Positions 53,701 through 63,953 of a stretch of DNA of 64,000 bases are shown piece by piece; position 1 is the first letter of the stretch, and every line of letters starts with the position of its first letter. Under the pieces are notes generated by a model, which saw only the letters and a program-made list of their open reading frames with translations, had not been told where the DNA came from and searched no databases. The stretch covers positions 32,343,629 through 32,407,628 of the forward strand of contig OW203764.1 of the NCBI GenBank assembly GCA_934045905.1. Reading direction: 5' to 3'. The DNA comes from Leuctra nigra (lineage: Eukaryota > Arthropoda > Insecta > Plecoptera > Leuctridae). The translations under genes and the position numbers were made by a program.

Positions 53701-56700
53701 ACTCACCCGAACATCTGTGTGACTGTCTGCGCGCCGCCCGGACCGCGCATGACGGCGTCCAAGTCCGTCACGGCCTCCTTCATGCCGTCGTAGCAGTCCT
53801 GATCGGCCAGCGCCATGACACGCCCGACCTCTTAGACTCACCCGAACATCTGTGTGACTGTCTGCGCGCCGCCCGGACCGCGCATGACGGCGTCCAAGTC
53901 CGTCACGGCCTCCTTCATGCCGTCGTAGCAGTCCTGATCGGCCAGCGCCATGACCCCGACCTCTTAGACTCACCCGAACATCTGTGTGACTGTCTGCGTG
54001 CCGCCCGGACCGCGCATGACGGCGTCCAAGTCCGTCACGGCCTCCTTCATGTCGTCGTAGCAGTCCTGATCGGCCAGCGCCATGACCCCGACCTCTTAGA
54101 CTCACCCGAACATCTGTGTGACTGTCTGCGCGCCACCCGGACCGCGCATGACGGCGTCCAAGTCCGTCACGGCCTCCTTCATGTCGTCGTAGCAGTCCTG
54201 ATCGGCCAGCGCCATGACACGCCCGACCTCTTGTACTCACCCGAACATCTGTGTGACTGTCTGCGCGCCACCCGGACCGCGCATGACGGCGTCCAAGTCC
54301 GTCACGGCCTCCTTCATGTCGTCGTAGCAGTCCTGATCGGCCAGCGCCATGACACGCCCGACCTCTTGGACTCACCCGAACATCTGTGTGACTGTCTGCG
54401 CGCCGCCCGGACCGCGCATGACGGCGTCCAAGTCCGTCACGGCCTCCTTCATGTCGTCGTAGCAGTCCTGATCGGCCAGCGCCATGACACGCCCGACCTC
54501 TTGGACTCACCCGAACATCTGTGTGACTGTCTGCGCGCCGCCCGGACCGCGCATGACGGCGTCCAAGTCCGTCACGGCCTCCTTCATGTCGTCGTAGCAG
54601 TCCTGATCGGCCAGCGCCATGACACTCCCGACCTCTTGGAAGTATTCTACACGAGGAAACAGCGATTCATGTTAAACATATACAAAAGAAATTGGAAAAG
54701 GAGGAAACTTTGTTGTCCTTTACTTCATTCTTCAAATTAGTTCTGAAAATTTTCCCTTTGCTCAAATACTCGATGTTGAGAGGAATGGGGAATAGGTGAA
54801 TGTTGAGATTATATTTTGTTTATTGAGCGAGCGAAGCGAGCGTCTCCTTTTGACTCTTTTGACACGGACCTCTGCTTTTTTTTTCTTTTAATAGCCGATA
54901 CACAGGTCACAATGTTTCACCCATCGATCTGAAATTTTGCACACATGTACAACCAACCTTCTCTGTTTGCAGACCCAATTTTTTTTAAATCCATTGAATG
55001 TTTAAAATTTAAATAAGCATCTCCTGATGGTAGGTTGAAAAATGACAATGGTCTTCGATAAATCTGATCAAACTCATATTTTGGCTACAGGTCAGAGTTT
55101 TTCTTCTATCGAGTTCAAATTTGGCACACATGTAGAGACAACCTTTTCTGTTTGCATACCGTAAATTTTTGGAAATTCATTATTTGGTTAAAATTTAAAT
55201 AAACATCTCCTGATAGGTTGAAAAATGAAAATGGTCTTCAAGAAATGTGATCAAACTCATATTTTGCATGGTCAGTAAGATCGATAAATGTCTCTTATTT
55301 TACAGATTTTCATCCTAATCAGTTAAGAACGTATGAACTTATTGACATTTTTAATATCTGTCAGATATGAAGTATCGAAATGAATGTTTTCCAGTGCCAG
55401 TTGAATTGAATCTGATTTGCTTTATGTACCAGGGTGCTTAGATGTCATTTTCAAGTTTCGATGAAAAGCATATACTTTTATGTTGATTCATGATTGAGTG
55501 GCTCATATTATTTCAATTCAATATGGATGTATATGTTTTATGTGCGTTGTGTACGCATTTCCGGTTCGAGAATTTGCACGTATCCATGCTCGCTCATCAA
55601 CGCGTTACTCTGAGCGTTTTCCTAGTATACAGAATAGACTCAAAGAGCAATGTGAAATTTTATAATATTTTTTTATATCATATATTTCCCATAATTAATT
55701 TATTAGTTTTCGACATTTTACTCCTCTGCAAAAACAAGCTGTACGTCACACGCCGTGTTCCCTGTGTTAAGGGATGCATAAAACTGGCTCTGGCTTACAT
55801 TATCTATGCGGCCCGACTCGGCGTGTGACGTCAAATTGTGTTTCATGGACAGCTACAATCTACCAAACTGTGTAAATTCGTTCCTTGAAAACTATTCATC
55901 ACAAAACAAAAATAATACCACATCTGTCATCAACAACATCTCAACTTTCATAAAATATGTATTATTCTAAAATCTAAACTTCACTTCACTTCCCTATTGA
56001 TTGATATAAGAAGTAATATCAGCTTGAAGATCCTACCCATGAAGTTGAACCTGGCTAGCAGTGGCGCACTGGCCACGACGGCGGCGTCGATGACGTCTGG
56101 ATACTTGAGTCGCGCCCAGGCGGCGAGGTTGCCGGCGATGGAGCCGCCGAAGACGACCACCTTGGCGTCGGGATGACTGACGCCGATGGCTCGCACGAGG
56201 TGGGCGACGTCGGCCAGGCTCTGCTCGGCAGTCAAGTACTGCAGATTCTCGACACTTGTGTCTCTGTAGAGCAAAGATCATTTCACAACGCAATCTCACG
56301 CGGGGCGAGATTCGAAATATTATGGGATCTTCAAGAGTTATTTTTTGAAGTGTTGAGTAGGGATAAAAATGAATGAGTATAGCGAAATTTGAAACGATTT
56401 GAGAAATGGTAGTAGAACAGACTAACTTATTGATAAGCGAGCATCTCGTGCATATTAATACCTGTAGATGTTGGATAGAATAAATTTTTAAATAATACAA
56501 TCAATTATTGAATAATGTAATACATAATAAGTAGTAGGGCATTACGTAATAAATATAATTACTACATTTCACAACTCTGAATTCCCCAAAATATATTCAT
56601 ACGAGTATGTACCTAAATCATGATTTAAAAAAGAAGAAATCGAAGCATTTTACTTTAGGTACATTTGTTGATCGGACAAGTATAATTGGATGTAAATTCT

Positions 56701-57913
56701 TCAGAAATTGTTGTGAATAACAGAACAACGGTCATCAGAGATGAGTGTGTATTTTCTAAACTATGCGTAATAAGAGAGAAAACTACACGACCGGAATAAA
56801 GTATACGATGCACGAGGTAGTTAGTAACTATCCCAGCATACAGTGTCTCACTCTGTCGGTCGGCTCTCGCCGTAGAACCTCTGCTCCACGAGGAAGATCT
56901 TGGCGTTGAAGAACAGCGCATACTCCGTCATCTGCCCGCCACGCAGCCAATCAGCGTCGGCCGGACCCTCCAGACTGATCATCAGGAAGATGGGGCCTCC
57001 GGGGGAGTAGAACTGCTCGTTCACGAAGTAGCGCTGCAACCAGAGTCATCACATGCATGTCCATTGGCAACCCGCCACGCAGCCAATCAGCGTCGGCCGG
57101 ACCCTCCAGACTGATCATCAGGAAGATGGGGCCTCCGGGGGAGTAGAACTGCTCGTTCACGAAGTAGCGCTGCAACCAGAGTCATCACATACAAGTCCAT
57201 TCGGTTTCCATGGCAACCCGCCACGCAGCCAATCAGCGTCGGCCGGACCCTCCAGGCTGATCATCAGGAAGATGGGGCCTCCGGGGGAGTAGAACTGCTC
57301 GTTCACGAAGTAGCGCTGCAACCAGAGTCATCACATGCAAGTCCATTCGGTTCCCGTGGCAACCGCCATTTCTCAGATTGTAGCCGTGTCGTTGAAACAG
57401 ACAATTTGTTGAGAATGAATATGGCAATCTCATATGACGTCACAGCTGACCAAAATCTAGCTGCTTTCGGTACTAATTTATCATTATTTTATTTATGTTC
57501 AATTTTATTTGATACTATTTCTGTATTTCTGAAAAATTGCTTGGCCCCCAACAAAATTGAAACAAGATTGAGTCTGTTACCATTAGCAACCTTGGTGATG
57601 CAACTACCCTATTGCTATTTGACAATCGTGAGACACTTAAAAAAAAATGAAGCTACGAACAGTTGTATTTTGCAAAAAAGTCGCCCTACAAATTCCCTAC
57701 AAGCTTGTCGCTTCAACATAAATGTTTCTCTACCTGAGGCCAGGTGCGTTCATCTGAGGCATTGAAGTGGTCGAGCTTCTGTTGGATCCAGCTGAGGACC
57801 GGCGCTCTGGCTTGCTGCAGCGGCGCAGGCGCGGGCGCCATCTTGTCTGCAAGCCGAAGACATTGCGCAAGCGCCACACTGACCAGCAGGAAGTAGAAGA
57901 CGACAGTTCCCAT
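50633..57913 (-). CDS. Secreted S28-family serine peptidase (PRSS16 / prolylcarboxypeptidase type), 7 exons, 474 aa
   Basis: Exons 57913-57734, 57033-56852, 56263-56037, 54646-54511, 53151-52726, 52095-51926 and 50736-50633 join in phases 0, 2, 1, 2, 2 and 1 to 1425 bases with TAA. Residues 1-17 are a signal peptide (MGTVVFYFLLVSVALAQ). The family entry motif QQKLDHFNASDERTWPQRYF, then GGPIFLMISLEGPA and VEQRFYGESRPTEDTS, leads to the nucleophile GGSIAG (Ser about 162), Asp in GSFDPW (about 419) and His in SSH (about 444). S28 enzymes are lysosomal or secreted and cut after proline or in dipeptide steps; closest by recall are thymus-specific protease and nematode K12H4.7-type proteins. The usual GGSYxG has Ile for Tyr. 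Length is normal. Two exon borders carry tandem arrays. Confidence 0.92.
50764..51368. other. S28 intron 6 segment
   Basis: AT-rich intron with a T run and (TA)n traces near 50780-50900. No exon. Confidence 0.4.
51369..51899. mobile_element. MITE with CCCGGCCCTTCTT ends, 531 bp
   Basis: Ends CCCGGCCCTTCTT and AAGAAGGGCCGGG; arms include GTTAGCTTGGGTTAGCTCG and AATAACATTGGCC inverted, with an extra AGCTAACCCA duplication in one arm. It lies 26 bases past the donor of exon 6. No target duplication was found. Confidence 0.85.
51926..52095 (-). CDS. S28 peptidase exon 6 (catalytic Asp)
   Basis: Acceptor ACCGTTTCAG; encodes FDADYIQAAVERLNDNYGGL, DVVFTQGSFDPW (catalytic Asp) and AIVIE, ending one base into Glu at donor GTACAG. 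Confidence 0.92.
52130..52600 (-). mobile_element. Decayed Helitron-like element
   Basis: Contains CTATGTAACACATTGATGGGCGAG, broken here as GTAACACATTGATGGGCGAG, related to the terminal region of the Helitron family, and TTGGTCCCAATGACCATG then TTTTAAGTTGATCGGTCAAA, both common in the family. It parallels 6116-6660 but without the nested MITE. Confidence 0.55.
52726..53151 (-). CDS. S28 peptidase exon 5
   Basis: Longest exon, 426 bases; one base completes Gly from exon 4. Encodes LCTDLDPDNMMDMMTFFTTF, then a helical insertion region, DTCFEITYAPYMEAYGNTSW and the family landmark YTYQTCSWFADFETSE. Several Cys positions fit the S28 cap (SKS) domain. Donor GTGACG. Confidence 0.93.
53152..53300. 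other. S28 intron 4, proximal part
   Basis: Unique intron of about 150 bp between exon 5 and the array. Confidence 0.5.
53301..54510 (-). repeat. Exon-border tandem array, about 133-bp unit (S28 exon 4 tail)
   Basis: Nine extra copies (donors between about 53308 and 54373) of exon 4 from GTCATGGCGCTGGCCGATCA through CACACAGATGTTCGG to the GTGAGTC donor, plus only 10-20 bases of intron. Units vary between about 131 and 137 bp around ACACGCCC/ACCCTCAAC junctions. A long open frame runs through on both strands purely because of the repeat. Confidence 0.96.
54511..54646 (-). CDS. S28 peptidase exon 4
   Basis: Acceptor CCTCGTGTAG; two bases complete Glu. Encodes EYFQEVGSVMALADQDCYDD and MRGPGGAQTVTQMFG. 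Only this copy carries the EYFQEVG start, so it is the true exon. Donor GTGAGT at 54510. Confidence 0.9.
54823..55625 (+). mobile_element. Helitron-like element, 803 bp
   Basis: TTGAGCGAGCGAAGCGAGCG start after A at 54823; CATCAACGCGTTACTCTGAGCG then TTTTCCTAG ends at 55625, followed by T. Shares the TTTTGCACACATGTA and GCATGGTCAGTAAGA segments with 32327. No coding capacity. Confidence 0.78.
55741..55832. repeat. Short inverted repeat
   Basis: Arms TACGTCACACGCCG and CGGCGTGTGACGTCA around about 60 bp. Perhaps a tiny MITE; no clean duplication. Confidence 0.5.
56037..56263 (-). CDS. S28 peptidase exon 3 (catalytic Ser)
   Basis: Acceptor TTGCTCTACAG; one base completes Glu. Encodes DTSVENLQYLTAEQSLADVA, VVVFGGSIAGNLAAWARLKY and PDVIDAAVVASAPLLARFNF; donor GTAGGA. 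The Ser of GGSIAG is the nucleophile. Confidence 0.93.
56264..56851. other. S28 intron 2
   Basis: AT-rich intron with no recognised repeat, apart from a short Helitron-tail-like GATAAGCGAGCAT near 56435. Confidence 0.4.
56852..57033 (-). CDS. S28 peptidase exon 2
   Basis: Acceptor CTGGTTGCAG, phase 0; RYFVNEQFYSPGGPIFLMIS, then ADADWLRGGQMTEYALFFNA and KIFLVEQRFYGESRPTE; two bases into Glu before GTGAGA. Only this copy continues past WLRGG into QMTEY. Confidence 0.93.
57034..57330 (-). repeat. Exon-border tandem array, about 143-bp unit (S28 exon 2 head)
   Basis: Two extra copies of the intron end (ATGTGATGACTCTGGTTGCAG as acceptor region) plus the exon head to CTGCGTGGCGGG, after which each copy returns to intron (TTGCCA). 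The frame in each copy is open to that point. Confidence 0.9.
57331..57733. other. S28 intron 1 remainder
   Basis: Unique AT-rich intron; a 119-codon plus-strand frame crosses it but has no domain and overlaps exon 1. Nothing else is seen. Confidence 0.4.
57734..57913 (-). CDS. S28 peptidase exon 1 (signal peptide)
   Basis: ATG 57913 gives signal peptide MGTVVFYFLLVSVALAQ, a linker, then WIQQKLDHFNASDERTWPQ and donor GTAGAG in phase 0. In-frame ATGs further upstream exist but would bury the signal peptide, so this start is preferred. Confidence 0.85.
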
Positions 57914-58990
57914 GGCAGGTGTTACTGATACCGACGCGATACCGCTGTTGACATCTTCTGATAACGACAAATAAACATACCTCAAAAACAAATTAAACAA
58001 AGATAATAACTCCATCATCAATGTTTGCATATCGGTCACGTGATTGGACAAAGTAAAATCGGTGTTCAAAAGAAACGGATTAGCTGATAAAGATTTGATG
58101 AATCATTAGATGAAGTCTATGCTAACTTTTGACGATCTAACTCTAGTGCAAAACCAGGAGTATTTGTCAAGGAACATGGCAGCGGCCATTCAAGATTTGG
58201 TAAATAACATTTTTACTTTGGCAAGGTGTTTCATTGATTCATAAGCAATGCATTTCATTGTTTCATAAGGGTTTCATTGCCGATGCTATTAGAAAAACCC
58301 GACGACCCTATAAAATCATCCCCGCATATACCTAATTGAAGTAAAATTCGGCACCTTAAAGGAGTAATCAAAATACAGTCCATCCAATGCGCATTATAAA
58401 ATCTTGTCACTTCGAAGTTCCATGACATTTAATATTCAATACGATTTGTTCTATCTAAAAAAAATGCATAATTATTTTATTTTGATTCATAAAATGTACG
58501 AGTTATGTAGAAATGGATTGAAACGATACAAATGTAGCATGAGCAGAAATTTATTAATTTGATTTTATTGAGCAGTAAGTCACAAACATAGTTTGTATTA
58601 ACATTATTGTAAATATTAGTGCATGCATCATGCATGTCATAACTCATAAGCTACAGAGTACTATAGTATTAAAAATATAAATACATTAAAATAAAACGAT
58701 TGCCATGCAGAATATCAGCTCAAATGTACGGCTAGCATCATTGTATAGAGCGATGAAAAAGGAAGTTCTTATTTTAAAATTTAATAAAGAGAAAATATCT
58801 CGTCTAATAATATTCTCTGACAACAAGCTGATGGAGTTTAAAAAAGAAACTCCCCATCGCCACTCGGTTGTCACTTGCTGAGGAATTGGCTTAGACAAAC
58901 AGTGCTGCCAACCTAGTAAACCACTTGCCCTCAATTCCCAATGCACGATGATGATGCAATGCCAGCTACCTACTTTCAAACACCGTAAAA
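57914..58990. other. Upstream region of the S28 gene, no gene seen
   Basis: AT-rich intergenic DNA. No obvious core promoter element; a 97-codon minus-strand frame at 58979-58686 lacks any recognisable feature. Confidence 0.4.
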
Positions 58991-58999
58991 AAACAGTTA

Positions 59000-59232
59000 C
59001 TGGTAAGTGTTCTAGTGACCACCATCTACTTACAAATGCCAGAGTGACTACCTTCTACTTACAAATGCCAGAGTGACCACCATCTTCTTACAAATGCCAG
59101 AGTGACTACCTTCTACTTACAAATGCCAGAGTGACCACCTTCTACTATGAATGCCAGAGTGACCACAATTTTACTACTAATGCCAGAGTGGCCACAATTC
59201 TACTACTAATGCCAGAGTGGCCAACTTCAACT
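59000..59232. repeat. Tandem repeat built on CCAGAGTG, about 29-bp unit
   Basis: About seven units of the form AATGCCAGAGTGACCACCTT plus CTACTTACA, shortening to the right. The CCAGAGTGG core is the same as the end motif of the MITE at 22904-23582. Confidence 0.85.
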
Positions 59233-59390
59233 GGCATAATAAGCTAGAGGGCAATTCTGGACGTATTTTCGACTAAAAACGTACAGGAATTATTTCCCAG
59301 GATTTCATAATTTTATTTACGAGGATAATACTTCCTCTTGCCACCCACTCTTCTGCCTTACACTATCCTTCTTTGTCCACTCACCTCATG

Positions 59391-59810
59391 GGCGTCCACA
59401 GGATTTCTGCCGGGGGAGGGGGGGGGGGGGTGGGGGGGGGAGGGGGGCAAGGCAAGGAAAACAATTTTCCCCACGCCAAGGGGAGTGTGGGGTGGTCACC
59501 ATTCCCCGCATGGCGTTTTTTGGTTTTTGGACACTTTGAAATCAATTTTGAGACGTTAAGAGGTGTAGGTATTTTGTTGAAATTCACAAGTTTTTAAAAT
59601 TGTAAGCTTTGGGGTGGTCGAAGGCATGCCCCTACCTTGCACCGCAGGGCATGTTTTGTTTTTTGACACTTTCAAATGATTTTTTTTAGTTGTTTTGTTA
59701 ACAAAAATGAAAATTTACGTAAAACACAAAAAAAATCCTAATAACCGGGAGGGGGGGGGGGGGGGGGTCAAGCTCCTCCCTAGCCCTCCCCCCCCCCCTC
59801 TGTGGACGCC
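59391..59810. mobile_element. Poly-G MITE with GGCGTCCACAG ends, 420 bp
   Basis: Ends GGCGTCCACAG and CTGTGGACGCC; G runs lie next to both ends and an ACCGCAGGGCATG motif inside resembles the CCCTGCGGGGC motif of the hAT poly-G family. Target duplication unclear. A left-end fragment lies at 3994. Confidence 0.75.
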
Positions 59811-60417
59811 TATGACTCACTTTCAGGCCTTCCAGCTCTTTACCTCCAACTCTTTTAAACTCTCTTCATGAATATTTCAATGTAATTTGCCAATTTATGT
59901 AAGTCGGAATTTAATACCAATGTACTATTTCTGTTCGTCTCTGACTCTCACTACGCTTGCTGAAGACATCTGGAAGATTATCTTTGTGAACCTAAAGCCT
60001 GCGGATTGAACGCATCGTCAAGCTACGCAGCATTTGTCGTGCGAGGCGAAACGCAGCTAATTTTAAACCGAAGTGTTTGAAAGTGCCAGCTGCTGCGTCT
60101 GCTAACTGAAATAAACCGATCGTATGCACTTTAAGTGCATCTGAGGGTCAAACGACGCGGTGGAAATAGCCGCTATGTCTGCTGGTAATGACTCATGGAG
60201 TGACAATGCAAGCTGAAACACAGCCTCAGTTTCAATTCCATTCTATATTGCATAGTACATACAGAAATGACATTAAACAGAGCAAACATAAAGAACATAA
60301 ATCATGAAAACTACATAGCATGAAGCACGCATAAGAACTGAATCATGTGGGCAGGCTGGCAAAAACAAATGATACAATTGAAGGGTAGGGGGAAAAGCTA
60401 TAGAATAACCGGGGCTA
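59811..60417. other. Intergenic, nothing recognised
   Basis: No exon, RNA gene or repeat end was supported here. Confidence 0.4.
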
Positions 60418-60569
60418 ATTCCTGAAAAAAGTGAGAGTGAGTATGAGAAATAAATAGTGAGAAAATCAGTATCAGCCAATAGAATCAAAGCCTGCTGGAT
60501 TCTTATATTGGTTGATAACAATTTTCTCAGTATATTTTTCTCATTCTCACTCTCACGTTTTTCAGGAAT
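60418..60569. mobile_element. Small palindromic MITE, 152 bp
   Basis: Ends ATTCCTGAAAAAAGTGAGAG and CTCACGTTTTTCAGGAAT; inner GTATGAGAAA / TTTCTCATTC pairs complete an almost continuous hairpin. Confidence 0.75.
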
Positions 60570-60796
60570 AGGTGTGCAGAAGACACTTCTATATAATTTT
60601 CTCCAAAAATGGACTTGGTAATTGGTATCGTTCTTCCCCTGTGCCGTTCAAATGCAGGAAAGGCCCATACTAATTAGTCACGAGCGCCTCATTCTCACCG
60701 TTCATAATAATTACCTTCTTATTCGTCATCACAATCATTCCTCCGTCGCCATTAGAAGTTGCAACGATGCGACTTGAAAAACCATTCAAATAGAAC

Positions 60797-61163
60797 TAGA
60801 GATGGGCAAAAAATATCGATATATCGATATATCGATACAGTGGATACGATATATCGAAGATTTCGTATCGATACACCACGTTACGATATATCGTGATATC
60901 GATACAATCCATCCGATATTTTGAAATCGAATAAAACTTGTTTTTTTCCTTAATTTTCAGTCAGATTTCTTGAAAACATCACTTTCAAAGACATATTTTT
61001 GGAAAATTGTATCGATATTTCGATATATCGATACAACGGTCTTGATAATATCGATATATCGTATCGATACAGCATGAAGTGATATATCGACGTATCGATA
61101 TCTCTTTGTAGGAATATCGATATTTCGATATATGGATACACTGACATATTGTGCCCATCTCTA
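60797..61163. mobile_element. hAT-type MITE with TAGAGATGGGCA ends, 367 bp
   Basis: Ends TAGAGATGGGCA and TGCCCATCTCTA (one mismatch) with the perfect 8-bp duplication AATAGAAC (60789-60796, 61164-61171). The inside is dominated by self-complementary ATCGATATATCG repeats in both halves. This end sequence is common among animal hAT elements. Confidence 0.93.
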
Positions 61164-61171
61164 AATAGAAC

Positions 61172-62480
61172 GTTTTCGAAACCAGCAGACTTGTGAATTG
61201 CATTGAGCGGCAATTGGCGCCGTCTATGAAGGAGCTCGGGAACTACGAGACGGTCATATTATCTGAAGGTCCATGTTCGAGCCCGGGGACTGACTATCCT
61301 GGTTCAGATGTATCATGATTACTCCTGACAAAGCTTAAAAACCATCGCTTTGAGTCGGCAATTTCAACCGTAGGAACAACATAAACAGTACAACAAACTT
61401 GAATCTGTGTATGTTTACTAAAAAATATAGAATAATAAAAAGTGTAGGTATATCTAGTTGAAGTTTCCATAGTTTAATTCAATGGTTTATAATCCAACGA
61501 CTGTTTCTCGTCAGATCACCGAGGTTTTTAGCAATGAAAACCTTTCATCTTATTATCTTATATCAGTCTTTGGACAGAGCGCTAAAGTCCCATCCAGCCT
61601 AAGATCATACGTAAATCTTGACACTTGACAGTTACGATTCTTCAACAAACATTATACCTCTGTTTTTTTTTATTTTTGTAGAAGTGAAATCTGTATAAAT
61701 GCAGGCTGGATGCTTGAGATGAATCATTGGCAGCGATCTCCCTGATGTTTGTATCTCGATAATCGCACTTTGTCCTCCGCGCGTTCTATTTCGGCCGCGT
61801 GCAGCTGTTGTAAACACGCGTGTTTTATCAACAGCACGTTAATTAACAGCCTTCATTCCCCTGCACCTCACGAGAGAATCGGGTCAAGAAAGTGGCCAGA
61901 AATCCGAGGCCACGTGACGACGTTACCTGTTGCATCGTCATTTATTTATTTTAACTGTCTGAAATATCAATGTTGAAATTGGGGGCAATCGGGATCATAT
62001 TTATATTAACAATGCGTAGTACGTAGATTTATTAGACGTTTTGTTTGTTGGGAAGAAAACTTCGACGATGGGTAAAAAAAAACACAGACGATTTCGGAAT
62101 CACCAGATAGAAGGTTGTGTTGGTGAAAACAAATAAAATTGAAATGTCGATAAATGACCAAATTTGATCACATATAATAAGATATTGCATCAGGAAAATC
62201 AGTATTATCATAAGTATCATGAAAGGGGTGTGTGTACTATACTATTAAAGATATTTAAAATGTGCGTAATTAAATGACATTAATGTCATAGTTTACGACA
62301 TGTGCAGTTTACGACATATCCATAGTTTACGAATAAAATGTAACTTGAATGCATTATGATGAGTTGGATAATGGATTGAAATGTTCAAAGACAGCATCAG
62401 GCACCAGCGGAAGACTTGTGGTTCAATTCCGAGCAGCAAAACAATCACGTGAGTGAGTGTAATGTAGCATTCAACAGGTG
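61172..62480. other. Intergenic, tRNA-like patches only
   Basis: B-box-like TGTTCGAGCCC near 61272 and GGTTCAATTCC near 62420 suggest SINE relics, without full tRNA folds. No gene. Confidence 0.35.
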
Positions 62481-62539
62481 GTGTGTGTGCAGCTAACAAC
62501 GTAGTCATGAACATGTGCGCGCGCCTCCTGCAGCAGTCA

Positions 62540-62610
62540 CGTGGTGTCGCCCCCGCACAGCGGCCACGTGTTCATCATGGTTCATCGAGACAGCCGCACG
62601 CGTCGCGTCA
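62540..62610 (+). CDS. Possible isolated exon before a minisatellite
   Basis: GC-rich patch after an acceptor-like CGCCTCCTGCAG; one frame reads SHVVSPPHSGHVFIMVHRDS then RTRRV. No clear donor: the sequence slides into GTCACT minisatellite units. Unrecognised; could be another exon with an expanded border, or chance. Confidence 0.25.
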
Positions 62611-63393
62611 CTGCAGTCACTCCTTCACTCCTTCACTCCTTCACTTACAGTCACTCTGTCACTCCTTCACTCTTGCACTTCCAGTCACTCTGTCACTCCT
62701 ACAGTCCTTCACTCCTTCACTCCTTCACTCCTTCACTCCTTCACTCATTCACTCCTTCCCTCCCAGTCACTCTGTCACTCCTTTCACTCCCAGTCACTCT
62801 TTCACTCCTTCGCTCCTTCAGTCCTTCACTTACAGTCACTCTGTCACTCCTTCACTCCCAGTCACTCCTTCACTCCTTCACTCCCAGTCACTCTATCACT
62901 CCCAGTCACTCTGTCACTCCTTCAGTCCTTCAGTCCTTCACTCCTTCACTCATTCACTCACTCCTTCACTTCCAGTCACTCTGTCACTCCCAATCACTCC
63001 CAGTCACTGCTTTACTCCCAGTCACTCTGTCACTCCTTCACTCATTCACTCCTTCACTCCTTAACTCCTGCACTTCCAGTCACTCTGTCACTCTGTCACT
63101 CCTTCACTTCCAGTCACTCTGTCACTCCCAGTCACTCCCAGTCACTTCTTTACTCCCAGTCACTCTGTCACTACTTCACTCCTTCACTCCTTCACTCCTT
63201 CACTCCTTAACTCCTGCACTTCCAGTCACTCTGTCACTCCTTCACTTCCAGTCACTCTGTCACTCCTTCGCTCCTTCAATCCCAATCACTCCTTCATTCC
63301 TAGTCACTCTCTCACTTCTTCACTTCTTCACTTCTTCACTTCTTCACTCCTTCACTTCTTCACTCTTTCACTCCCAGTCGCTCCTTCACAGAT
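62611..63393. repeat. CACTCCTTCACTC minisatellite, about 780 bp
   Basis: 7-bp-based units (TTCACTCC, CAGTCACTCTGTCACT) with higher-order repetition. Several long plus-strand frames of Ser/His/Leu-rich text are artefacts of the repeat. Confidence 0.96.
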
Positions 63394-63667
63394 CGTAACT
63401 GCCTGAGCCAACGTGCTCCATGGGTTCATTCAATGCGGACAAATTAATTAAAGGATTGGTATAATTTTGGAGGATCATTCCAGTACGTTTTTAATCTCTT
63501 TAGTAAGAAATCCTAACTTAATTTTCGTTTACTCCGAAGTAAACGTCCATAACATCGGTTGCTTTTAAAATGTGAAGAGAGTAAAATATGGACATGAATC
63601 TATGACACGAACTTCTCCAAGTGAAACTGCGCACGAGCAATACAAAGGTGACAACTGAATGTCTCAT

Positions 63668-63825
63668 GGCCGGTATCACCAAAGTTAATCTGAGCCGGAT
63701 TAACTAAATATTGGACTAAATTGGCGGCACAGCCAATCGGATATATCTCAAAATTATTGAAACAGTTGAATTTAATCCAAAAGTTAGGTAATCCAGCACA
63801 ATTTAACTTTTGGTAATACCGGACC
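63668..63825. mobile_element. Harbinger-like MITE, diverged
   Basis: Ends GGCCGGTATCACCAAAGTTA and AACTTTTGGTAATACCGGACC, matching inner pieces TTAATCTG/CAGCACAATT less well. Right side followed by TTA; left TWA not preserved. Confidence 0.6.
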
Positions 63826-63929
63826 TTAAATTATTTTTAAAACATGTACAATACAAATACAATTTTTCAAAACACAATTATACTTTGTAGTGCTAGTGCC
63901 TGCGTGTGGGGTGGCAGTGTGGGGGCGCC

Positions 63930-63953
63930 TGCCCCCCCCCCCCCCCCCCCCCA
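63930..63953. repeat. Poly-C tract
   Basis: C run near the window end. The last 40 bases look slightly GC-richer and could start another exon, but cannot be judged. Confidence 0.8.

Noticed and set aside
53550..54740. 396-codon plus-strand and 317-codon minus-strand frames
   Set aside because: Repeat-generated open frames over the S28 exon 4 array; the plus-strand one is antisense to the exon.
62483..63398. Frames of up to 285 codons rich in Ser, His and Leu
   Set aside because: Translation of the CACTCC minisatellite.
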